This document shows, one piece after another, positions 27,048 to 34,560 of a stretch of DNA of 34,560 nucleotides. Within the stretch, counting starts at the first letter, position 1, and each line of letters starts with the position of its first letter. The position numbers and the translations under genes were made by a program. The DNA comes from Frankiaceae bacterium. GTDB lineage: Bacteria; Actinomycetota; Actinomycetes; Frankiales; Frankiaceae. The notes beneath the pieces were generated by a model. The model was not told the DNA's origin. It worked only from the letters and a program-made list of their open reading frames with translations, and made no database searches. The stretch spans positions 1 through 34,560 of the forward strand of contig JADGOW010000005.1 in NCBI GenBank assembly GCA_017882765.1. The letters run 5' to 3'.

Positions 27048-27680
27048 CTACGACCCGACCGAGCCGTACTTCGCCGACGCGGGCCCGTTCGGCTCGACGT
27101 ATTCGATCCAGCCCAGCTCGGCGCCCTCGTAGATCATGCTGGTGACGCTTGCCAGCGCGCACTGGCGGCGGTCCGGACGGTGCCAGAGCCGCCGCCCCTC
27201 CAGCGCCCGCCGCGCCATCCAGACCGGAAGCTGATGGGTGACGAGCACCACCTCGCGCCCCGGGTACGCATCGCGGGCGTCCTGGACGGCGGCCACCGCC
27301 CGCGCGGCCACGGTCACGTATGCCTCGCCCCACGACGGGCGGAACGGGTTGACGATGTGCTTCCAGATGTAGGGATGCTTGAGGATCTCGGGTCCCTGCT
27401 CCACCCGGCGGCCCTGGAAGACGCTGCTGCTCTCGATCAGCCGGTGGTCGGTCTCCACGGGCAGGCCGTACCACTCGGCAATCGGGTTCGCGGTCTGCAC
27501 GGCCCGCTCCAGCGGGCTGGAGATGATCGCCGCGACATCGCGCCCCTGCAGGAACTTCGCCGTCACCTCGGCCTGGCGCCGGCCCCGCTCGGAGAGCTGG
27601 AACGCGGGCAGCCGCCCGTACAGCACTTTCTCGGGGTTGTGCACCTCTCCGTGACGCACCATCGTGACCGTGGTCCTCAC
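27048..27680 (-). CDS. Histidine phosphatase family (phosphoglycerate-mutase-like) protein
   Basis: GTG 27680 overlapping hemL stop; [38 protein letters not shown] (RHG), [21 protein letters not shown]. Confidence 0.9.
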   Translation of the reverse strand: MRTTVTMVRHGEVHNPEKVLYGRLPAFQLSERGRRQAEVTAKFLQGRDVAAIISSPLERAVQTANPIAEWYGLPVETDHRLIESSSVFQGRRVEQGPEILKHPYIWKHIVNPFRPSWGEAYVTVAARAVAAVQDARDAYPGREVVLVTHQLPVWMARRALEGRRLWHRPDRRQCALASVTSMIYEGAELGWIEYVEPNGPASAKYGSVGS

Positions 27681-29029
27681 GACCGCTCCTCCTCTGCCGG
27701 CACGCGTGCGGCAGCTTGGGCCGCCGCGGGCGCAGCGGCCGCAATCTGATCGAGCGCGGCATCGTCGAGGGCCGCGGATACGAACCATGCCTCGAAGCCC
27801 GACGGGGGGAGATACACCCCCGCGCCGAGCATCGAGGCGAAGAACGCGGCGTAGCGCGCCGCCGATTGGCGCCGGGCGCCGGCGTAGTCGATGACGGCAG
27901 GGGCGGCGGCGGCACGGTCGACCTCGCCGTCGAACAGGAACACGCTGAACAGCGAGGCGGCGGCGTTGACCCGGTACGGGACACCGGCCTCCGTCAGGGC
28001 GGCCGAAACGATGCCCGTAACCTCGCCCGCACGCGCGTTCAGCGCCGCATAGACCGCATCGGTGCAGGCCCGCAGCGTCGCAAGCCCCGCCGCCATCGCC
28101 ACCGGGTTCCCCGACAACGTCCCGGCCTGGTACACCGGCCCGGCGGGCGCGAGTTCGCCCATCACCTCGGCCCGACCCCCGAAGGCGGCGGCCGGTAGCC
28201 CACCGCCCATGACCTTCCCGAAGGTGAACAGGTCGGGCGTGACGCCCTCCAGGCCCCACCAGCCGCGCGCCGAGCAGCGGAAGCCGGTCATCACCTCGTC
28301 GAGGACGAGCAGCGCGCCGTGCCGGTCGCACAGCGCGCGCAGGCCCGCGTTGAAGCCGGGCGCGGGCGGGACCACCCCCATGTTGGCGGCCACGGCCTCG
28401 GTGACGACGCAGGCAATGTCCGCGCCGTGGACGTCGAAGGCGGCGGCGACGGCGGCCGGGTTGTTGTAGGGCAGGACGATCGTGTCGGCGGCCGTGGCTG
28501 CCGGGACGCCTGGGGTGCCGGGCAGCCCCAGCGTCGCGACGCCGGAGCCGGCCTCGGCGAGCAGGCTGTCCACATGCCCGTGGTAGCAGCCGGCGAACTT
28601 GACGACCTTGCTGCGCCCGGTCACGGCCCGGGCCAGGCGCAGGGCGCTCATCGTCGCCTCGGTGCCGCTGCTGACCATCCTGATCATGTCGACCACAGGG
28701 ACGCGGCTGATGATCAGCTCCGCGAGTTCCACTTCCGCCGGCGTCGGCGTCCCGAAGCTCAGGCCGCGCGCGGCGGCCTCCTGCACGGCCGCGACGACGT
28801 CGGGGTGGGCGTGGCCGAGGATGAGGGGGCCCCACCCGCACACGAGGTCCACGTAGCTGCGGCCGTCCGCATCCTGCATCCGGCAGCCCTGCCCGCCGAC
28901 CATGAATCGCGGCGTGCCGCCGACCGCGCGAAACGCGCGCACCGGCGAGTTGACCCCGCCCGGGATGCGCCGTTGGGCCCGGGCAAAGAGGGCGGCGCTG
29001 GAGCTCGCGGGGGAGGACACGAGGCGCAT
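27677..29029 (-). CDS. hemL: Glutamate-1-semialdehyde 2,1-aminomutase
   Basis: 450 aa; [47 protein letters not shown] (PLP Lys), [17 protein letters not shown]. Confidence 0.96.
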   Translation of the reverse strand: MRLVSSPASSSAALFARAQRRIPGGVNSPVRAFRAVGGTPRFMVGGQGCRMQDADGRSYVDLVCGWGPLILGHAHPDVVAAVQEAAARGLSFGTPTPAEVELAELIISRVPVVDMIRMVSSGTEATMSALRLARAVTGRSKVVKFAGCYHGHVDSLLAEAGSGVATLGLPGTPGVPAATAADTIVLPYNNPAAVAAAFDVHGADIACVVTEAVAANMGVVPPAPGFNAGLRALCDRHGALLVLDEVMTGFRCSARGWWGLEGVTPDLFTFGKVMGGGLPAAAFGGRAEVMGELAPAGPVYQAGTLSGNPVAMAAGLATLRACTDAVYAALNARAGEVTGIVSAALTEAGVPYRVNAAASLFSVFLFDGEVDRAAAAPAVIDYAGARRQSAARYAAFFASMLGAGVYLPPSGFEAWFVSAALDDAALDQIAAAAPAAAQAAARVPAEEERS

Positions 29030-29083
29030 CCTGCCAGTCGGACACCTCGGGGTGGGTGGCGCCGGGGCCGCGGAGTCGACCGC

Positions 29084-30073
29084 TCAGCGCCCCAGCTTCG
29101 CGGCCACCTCAGTCGCCCAGTAGGTCAGGATCGTGCTCGCGCCGGCCCGCCGGATGCCGAGCAGGGACTCCACGATGATCCTCTCCCGGTCGATCCAGCC
29201 TCGCTCGGCAGCGGCCTCCACCATCGCGTACTCGCCGCTCACCTGGTAGGCCGCCACCGGCACGGGCACTGCGTCGGCCACCGCGCGCACGATGTCCAGG
29301 TAGGGCCCCGCGGGCTTCACCATCACGACGTCGGCGCCCTCGGCCACGTCCAACGTCGCCTCCTGCACGGCCTCGGCCGCGGAGCGGGCTGGGTCTTGCT
29401 GGTAGGACGCCCGGTCGCCGAACTGCGGCGCGCACTCGGCCGCATCCCGAAACGGGCCGTAGTACCCCGACGCGTACTTTGCCGAGTAGGCCAGGATCGC
29501 GACCTCGCCGAACCCGGCCCCGTCCAGCGCGGAGCGGATCGCCCCGACCTGGCCGTCCATCATCCCGCTCGGCGCGACGACGTGCGCCCCTGCGCCGGCC
29601 TGGGCCGCGGCAACCGACGCATAGCGCCGCAGCGTCGCGTCGTTGTCGACTTCACCGGCTGCAGTCAGGACGCCGCAGTGGCCGTGGTCGGTGTACTCGT
29701 CCAAGCAGAGGTCCGAGATGAGGACGGTGTCGGTGCCGACCTCGCCAACCAGGTCGGCCAGGGCGAGCTGCACGATCCCGGCAGGGTCGTCGGCGCCCGA
29801 CCCGCGCGCGTCCTTGACGGCGGGCACTCCGAACAGGATGAGGCCACCGACGCCCGCGGCGACGGCCTCCGCGGCTGCCTTGCGCAGCGAGTCGCGGGTG
29901 TGCTGGACGACCCCGGGCAGCGACGGCACGGGCGCCGGCTCGGTCAGCCCCTCCTTGACGAACAGCGGCTGGATCAGATCCGCCGGGTGCAGCCGCACCC
30001 GCGCGACGAGCCGGCGCAGTGGAGCGCCCCGCCGCAGCCGGCGCGGCCGCACATCGGGGAACGCGCCGGTCAC
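29084..30073 (-). CDS. hemB: Delta-aminolevulinic acid dehydratase (porphobilinogen synthase)
   Basis: 329 aa; LISDLCLDEYTDHGHCG, APSGMMDGQVGAIR, VMVKPAGPYLDIV. Confidence 0.96.
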   Translation of the reverse strand: MTGAFPDVRPRRLRRGAPLRRLVARVRLHPADLIQPLFVKEGLTEPAPVPSLPGVVQHTRDSLRKAAAEAVAAGVGGLILFGVPAVKDARGSGADDPAGIVQLALADLVGEVGTDTVLISDLCLDEYTDHGHCGVLTAAGEVDNDATLRRYASVAAAQAGAGAHVVAPSGMMDGQVGAIRSALDGAGFGEVAILAYSAKYASGYYGPFRDAAECAPQFGDRASYQQDPARSAAEAVQEATLDVAEGADVVMVKPAGPYLDIVRAVADAVPVPVAAYQVSGEYAMVEAAAERGWIDRERIIVESLLGIRRAGASTILTYWATEVAAKLGR

Positions 30074-31725
30074 CGCCGGCGGCCCCGCAGCATGGATGGG
30101 CGGCTGACCTGCTCCCGCGCCTTCCAGGTCACGGCGAACTCGGCCAGGGCGTCCACCAGGACTGTTACGGACGGCTCGGGTGCCATGACGTCCAGCCGAA
30201 GCCCATGCTCGGCCATCGTGTCGGCGGTGTTGGGGCCGATCGCGCCCAGAACCGTGCGCTCGTGCGGCTTGCCCGCGATACCGACGAGGTTGCGCACGGT
30301 CGAGGACGACGTGAACAGCACGGCATCGACACCGCCGCCCTTGAGGGCCTCGCGGATCGGGGCGGGCGGCGGGGCAGCGCGGACGGTGCGGTACGCCGTG
30401 ACGTCGTCCACCGCCCAGCCACGGTCCTTCAGCCCGGCGGCAAGGGTCTCGGTCGCGATGTCCGCCCGGGGCAGCAGCACCCGGTCGATGGGGTCGAGCA
30501 TGCTGTCGAAGTGCGGCCAGTCGGCGAGCAGGCCCTCGGAGGACTGCTGGCCGCTGGGCACGAGATCCGGCTTGATGCCGTAGTCACGCAATGCGGCGGC
30601 GGTGCTCTCGCCCACCACAGCGATCCGGACGCCGGCGAAGGCGCGCGCGTCGAGGCCGAAGTCGTCGAGCTTGTCGCGCATCGCCTTCATCGCGTTGACC
30701 GAGGTGAACGCAATCCACTGGTACCGGCCGGAGACCAGCCCCTTGATCGCCCGGTCCATCGGGGCCGGCGTGCGGGGCAGCTCGACGGCGATCGTGGGCA
30801 CTTCCAATGGCCGGGCGCCGTACCCGCGCAGCCGGTCGGCCATCTCCGCCGCCTGCTCGCGGGTGCGCGGGACGAGCACCGTCCACCCGAACAGCGGCCG
30901 GCTCTCCCACCAGGACAGCGACTGTTGCGCCCGCACCGGGGCGCCGACGACGGCGACCGCCGTCGGTGCCTCGCCCTCCGCAGGGAGGGTGAGCGAGGTG
31001 CCGACCGTGTCAAGCGTGGCCACGACGGTCTTCTGGGAGGTGGTCGTGCCCTGCTGGGTGACGCTGATCGGGGTGTCACCCGGACGCCCGTGCTCGATGA
31101 GAGCGGCGGCGGCCTTGCCTACGAGGGGAACGGGGACGCTCAGGAGCAACGGCGCCGTTGCGCCCAGTGACATGGTGCCTGCCAGCGTGGCCCAGTCAGG
31201 GTCGGCATCGCCGTCGCTGGTCAACGTCGCGACGCAGAAGGGTGTGCCGGCCGGAACCCCGGCGTAGGCGGCCACGCCCGTCTCCAGCGGCACCCCGGGC
31301 ACGATCTCGAATGGGATACCTTCGGCGGCCAGCTGCGTGGCCTCGGCGGCACCGCGCCCGCCGACGAGCGGGTCCCCGGGGAAGACCCGGACGACAAGCG
31401 CGCCGCCGGCGGCCCGCTGCGCGCACGCGTGCGCAGTCTCCGCAGCCTGCCCGGGCGCCTCGACCACCTCGGCGGACAGCGGCTCGGGCAGCTGCGGCAG
31501 GGCGTCGACCCGGTCGACGACCACGACATCCGCCCGGGCGAGGAGATCACGGCCGCGCACCGTCAGCAGGGCGGCATCACCCGGGCCGCACCCCAGGAGC
31601 ACGACCCTCGGCGCGGGCCCTATCCTCGGCGACCGCGCGGGGGTGCCGCGCTCGGCGCCGGCACCGCGGCCCCGCCCGCCTGGCGCGGTCGGCGAATCGC
31701 TGCTGGGCTGGGGGATGTTGGTCAC
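30070..31725 (-). CDS. hemD: Uroporphyrinogen-III synthase fused to an N-terminal SUMT/CobA-like domain
   Basis: 551 aa; N-terminal VVLLGCGPGDAALLTVRGRDLLARADVVVVDRVD, FEIVPGVPLETGVAAYAGVP; C-terminal HemD: FTSVNAMKAM, FTSSSTVRNLV, AIGPNTADTMAEHGLRLDVMAPEPSVTVLVDAL. Confidence 0.92.
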   Translation of the reverse strand: MTNIPQPSSDSPTAPGGRGRGAGAERGTPARSPRIGPAPRVVLLGCGPGDAALLTVRGRDLLARADVVVVDRVDALPQLPEPLSAEVVEAPGQAAETAHACAQRAAGGALVVRVFPGDPLVGGRGAAEATQLAAEGIPFEIVPGVPLETGVAAYAGVPAGTPFCVATLTSDGDADPDWATLAGTMSLGATAPLLLSVPVPLVGKAAAALIEHGRPGDTPISVTQQGTTTSQKTVVATLDTVGTSLTLPAEGEAPTAVAVVGAPVRAQQSLSWWESRPLFGWTVLVPRTREQAAEMADRLRGYGARPLEVPTIAVELPRTPAPMDRAIKGLVSGRYQWIAFTSVNAMKAMRDKLDDFGLDARAFAGVRIAVVGESTAAALRDYGIKPDLVPSGQQSSEGLLADWPHFDSMLDPIDRVLLPRADIATETLAAGLKDRGWAVDDVTAYRTVRAAPPPAPIREALKGGGVDAVLFTSSSTVRNLVGIAGKPHERTVLGAIGPNTADTMAEHGLRLDVMAPEPSVTVLVDALAEFAVTWKAREQVSRPSMLRGRRR

Positions 31726-32723
31726 TGTGGTTGCTCTCCTGTCGACATAGGCGAACCCCCGGTGGGCGGAGACGCCAGAACATCGGCGGCTCCCAACTCG
31801 AACATTTCCCGGGCAAGCCGGCGGCCGACCTCCCCCGGGTCGGTCACCGCCCCCGTCATGGACTGGCGGAACACTTCCTCGCCGTCAAGCGAGGCGATGA
31901 CTCCGCGCAGGTACAGCTCGTCTTCGGCCACATCGGCGAGCGCACCGACGGGCGCAGTGCACCCCGCTTCCACCGCGGCCAGAAACGCACGCTCGGCGGC
32001 GACCGCCGCTCGGCTGCCGAGGTCGTCGAGTGCCGCCGCGAGCATGGCGGCGAGCGCGTCGTCCGACGCACGGCATTCCACCGCCAGGGCGCCCTGCCCG
32101 GGGGCGGGGAGCATCTGCAACGGGTCGATCACCTCGGTCACCGCGTCAAGCCGACCGATGCGAGCCAACCCCGCGCGGGCGAGGACGACCGCCTCCACCT
32201 CGCCGGCCTCGACCTTGCGAAGGCGCGTGTCCACGTTGCCGCGGATCGCCACGACGTCGAGTTCCTGCCCGAGCGCCCGTAGCTGTGCGGCCCGCCGCGG
32301 CGACCCGGTGCCGACAAGCGTTCCCGGCGCGAGCTCGCCCAGAGTCCACCCGGACGGGCAGCACAAAGCGTCGCGCGGATCAGCCCGGAACGGGACCGCC
32401 GCGAGCACGACATCGTCGTCGGCGGCCGTGGGCAGGTCCTTCAGGGAGTGCACGGCCAGGTCGATTTCCCCGGCTCGCAGGGCGTCGCGCAGCGCCGAGA
32501 CGAACACCCCGGTGCCGCCGAGCTGGGCCACGGCATTCGACGAACGGTCGCCTTGGGTCACGATCTCGACGAGCTCGACCCGTTCTCCGGTCTGCTCGAC
32601 GACCGCGTCGGCAACGGTCCTGGCCTGGGACAGGGCCAGCTGCGAACGCCGAGTGCCGAGCCGCAGCAAGGTCGCGCCGCGTGCCCCGTGCCCTGCCCCG
32701 CCCCCAGAGCCAGTCCCGGTCAC
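31722..32723 (-). CDS. hemC: Porphobilinogen deaminase (hydroxymethylbilane synthase)
   Basis: GTG 32723 overlapping hemA stop; [49 protein letters not shown] (cofactor Cys). Confidence 0.95.
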   Translation of the reverse strand: MTGTGSGGGAGHGARGATLLRLGTRRSQLALSQARTVADAVVEQTGERVELVEIVTQGDRSSNAVAQLGGTGVFVSALRDALRAGEIDLAVHSLKDLPTAADDDVVLAAVPFRADPRDALCCPSGWTLGELAPGTLVGTGSPRRAAQLRALGQELDVVAIRGNVDTRLRKVEAGEVEAVVLARAGLARIGRLDAVTEVIDPLQMLPAPGQGALAVECRASDDALAAMLAAALDDLGSRAAVAAERAFLAAVEAGCTAPVGALADVAEDELYLRGVIASLDGEEVFRQSMTGAVTDPGEVGRRLAREMFELGAADVLASPPTGGSPMSTGEQPQ

Positions 32724-34153
32724 GCCAGCTCGTCCACGTCGAGGCTGGACACTGCCGCCGCGGTGCACGGGTCGAGCTCGAACAGCTCCCGCAGCGCGGC
32801 GGCGTAGCTGTCCCCACCCGGGCCCCCGGCCAGCTGCTTGACGCGCACGGTGGGAGCGTGCAGAAGCTTGTCCACGACCCGGCTGACAGTCATCCCCACC
32901 TCGGCCCGGGCGGCAGGATCGAGACCCGGCATGCGGGCCGACAGCCGGTCCAGCTCATAGGCCACAACCTCGGCCGCCCGCGCGCGCAGCGCCACGACGG
33001 TCGGTGCCACCCGCTGCGCCCGCTGGGCGGCCAGGAACGTCCGGACTTCGCTCGCGACGAGCAGCCGCACCGCCTCGACGTCGGCGGCGGCGTCCTGGCC
33101 CTCCAGGGCGTCGCGCAGCCCGTCCAGATCCAGGAGGGTGACCCCGGGCAGCGCCCGCACTGCCGGATCTATGTCGTGCGGCAGGGCAAGGTCGAGGAGA
33201 AACAGCGGCCGGCCGGCGCGTTTGCGAACGGCAGCGGCCACTGCGTCCGCGCGCAGCATCAGCCCCGCAGCGCCCGTGCAACACACGACCACGTCGGCGA
33301 CTGCCAGCTCGTCGGCGAGGCGACGCAGCCCGGTCGCGCGGCCGCCCAGGCTGGCGGCGAGGCGCTCCGCGCGCTCGCCACCTCGGTTGGCCACCACGAG
33401 GGGCCCGACGCCGGCGCGCCGCAGCACCCCGCCCGCGAGCGCGCCGGTCGACCCTGCCCCGACGAGCAGGGCGGGACGGCCCTGTAGGGAACCCAGCGGC
33501 CCGGCGGCCAGCCGCACGCCCACCGACACCAGGGACGCACCGGCGGCGTCGATGCCGGTCTCGGTCCGGACCCGCTTGCCCAGCCGCAGCGCCGAGCGGA
33601 ACAGCGCGGACAGCACCCGCCCCACGCTGCCGGCCTCGTCCGCTGTCCGGAACGCCGCGCGGACCTGGCCGAGGATCTGCGCCTCGCCGACGAGCATCGA
33701 ATCCAAACCACAGACGACGGTGTAGAGGTGGGCGACCGCGCGCGCGTCGTGATGCACGTACAGGTGCGGGGTCAGCTCGTCGTGGGGCAGGCCGGACACC
33801 CTGGCGAGCACGTTCGTGATCTCAGCAACGCCCGCGTGGAAGGCCGACACGTCGGCGTAGACCTCAACGCGGTTGCAGGTGGACAGAACGACCGCTTCGG
33901 CGACCGGGGCCTCCGACCCGGCCGCGCCGGACACCGCCCGGCCCGCCACCGCCGTGCCCACTGCGGCCGTGCCCAACACCGTGCCCACATCCACATGGCC
34001 CGCCTGGAGCTCGGCTGTCGCGGCCTGCGCGGCCAGGTCGGCCGACAGCAGCTCGTCGAGCACCTTGCCGACCTCGCCGGCCGGCACGGCTGCCTTTTCG
34101 AGCAGCGGCACCGGTGCTGTCCGGTGCGACAGCCCCACTGCGAGCAACGTCAC
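32720..34153 (-). CDS. hemA: Glutamyl-tRNA reductase
   Basis: [53 protein letters not shown] opens at 34162, but GTG 34153 is 8 nt after AGGAG and gives the canonical N-terminus. Confidence 0.95.
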   Translation of the reverse strand: MTLLAVGLSHRTAPVPLLEKAAVPAGEVGKVLDELLSADLAAQAATAELQAGHVDVGTVLGTAAVGTAVAGRAVSGAAGSEAPVAEAVVLSTCNRVEVYADVSAFHAGVAEITNVLARVSGLPHDELTPHLYVHHDARAVAHLYTVVCGLDSMLVGEAQILGQVRAAFRTADEAGSVGRVLSALFRSALRLGKRVRTETGIDAAGASLVSVGVRLAAGPLGSLQGRPALLVGAGSTGALAGGVLRRAGVGPLVVANRGGERAERLAASLGGRATGLRRLADELAVADVVVCCTGAAGLMLRADAVAAAVRKRAGRPLFLLDLALPHDIDPAVRALPGVTLLDLDGLRDALEGQDAAADVEAVRLLVASEVRTFLAAQRAQRVAPTVVALRARAAEVVAYELDRLSARMPGLDPAARAEVGMTVSRVVDKLLHAPTVRVKQLAGGPGGDSYAAALRELFELDPCTAAAVSSLDVDELA

Positions 34154-34190
34154 GCGGGTCACTCCTGATGCTCACCGAGGGTCAGAACCG

Positions 34191-34243
34191 GGGCCAGATC
34201 ATACGTCTCCCATGCTGCGGATGCGTAATCCGCATGATCTGAC
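34191..34243. promoter_or_regulatory. Nested inverted repeat upstream of hemA
   Basis: Outer arms ggccagatcat (34191-34201) / atgatctgacc (34233-34243), 10/11 complementary; inner arms tgcggat (34215-34221) / atccgca (34227-34233), perfect with 5-nt loop. Confidence 0.5.
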
Positions 34244-34344
34244 CCCTCTGCCCTGACCTCTCTGCCCTGCAACCCATCCCTCACAACTGTCTTCCCACCA
34301 CCGCGCGCCGGCCAACTGGCACCGCCGCCGCCTGGTTCCGTGTC

Positions 34345-34560
34345 TCACAGCCACCCGCGGCGGCCGGCGAGGGCCTGCCGCAGGCGGCGCTCGTCAACGT
34401 TCCAGTACGTGTGTTCGGTGCCGTCCACCAGAACGACCGGGACCCGGTCGCCGAACTCACCGGCCAATGCCAAATCGGCGTCGACGTCCACCTCGCGGTA
34501 GGCCACCCCGAGGTCGGTGGCGACCCGGGTGACGGTCGCCTGGGCCTGCTCGCAGAGGTG
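34345..34560 (-). CDS. Glutaredoxin-like thiol-disulfide protein, C-terminal part (runs off window; not in ORF track)
   Basis: Translates ...HLCEQAQATVTRVATDLGVAYREVDVDADLALAGEFGDRVPVVLVDGTEHTYWNVDERRLRQALAGRRGWL*; typical of short glutaredoxin-like proteins (CHLC...VPVVLVDG). Confidence 0.85.
   Translation of the reverse strand, partial: HLCEQAQATVTRVATDLGVAYREVDVDADLALAGEFGDRVPVVLVDGTEHTYWNVDERRLRQALAGRRGWL

Noticed and set aside
27048-29045. 665-aa minus-strand ORF
   Set aside because: Only the last ~210 aa are the histidine phosphatase; the rest is out-of-frame hemL.
29084-30073. Unusual HemB metal site DLCLDEYTDHGHCG
   Set aside because: Mixed Cys/Asp site appears typical for actinobacterial HemB as I recall it, so not treated as novel.
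28319-30583. 754-aa plus-strand ORF
   Set aside because: Opposite hemL, hemB and hemD; no recognisable motifs.

Overview
The window is a high-GC, actinobacterial-type chromosomal segment, almost entirely minus-strand, holding a respiratory 'supercluster'. In coordinate order it contains: complex I genes nuoG(partial)-F-E-D-C-B-A; a geranylgeranyl-reductase-family FAD oxidoreductase; a DHA2-type MFS transporter (+); an SGNH-hydrolase lipoprotein; a futalosine-pathway menaquinone set (ubiE/menG-like methyltransferase, mqnX-like amidohydrolase, mqnC, mqnA, mqnE, UbiA-type mqnP, UbiD-type mqnL), with a 4-OT tautomerase, a TrxR-like ferredoxin-NADP reductase and an orphan receiver protein interspersed; System II cytochrome c biogenesis genes (ccsB, resB, ccdA, resA); a DUF7144-type membrane protein (+); and a heme block (histidine phosphatase, hemL, hemB, hemD fusion, hemC, hemA), ending in a partial glutaredoxin-like gene. 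Two real CDSs are absent from the supplied ORF track: a 59-aa CxxC/CxxC protein at 16943..17122(-) and the glutaredoxin-like fragment at 34345..34560(-). Most of the gene content belongs to known families. The least-explained signals are: a ~136-bp palindromic element plus an 11-bp x4 tandem repeat in the ccsB-mqnL gap; a hairpin placing the mqnL ribosome-binding site in its loop; three small tightly coupled uncharacterised genes between mqnE and mqnA; a perfect 44-bp palindrome between convergent genes; a nested inverted repeat upstream of hemA; and in-frame tandem-repeat expansions in nuoE, ccsB and a small membrane protein gene. No CRISPR array, rRNA, tRNA or transposase was recognised.
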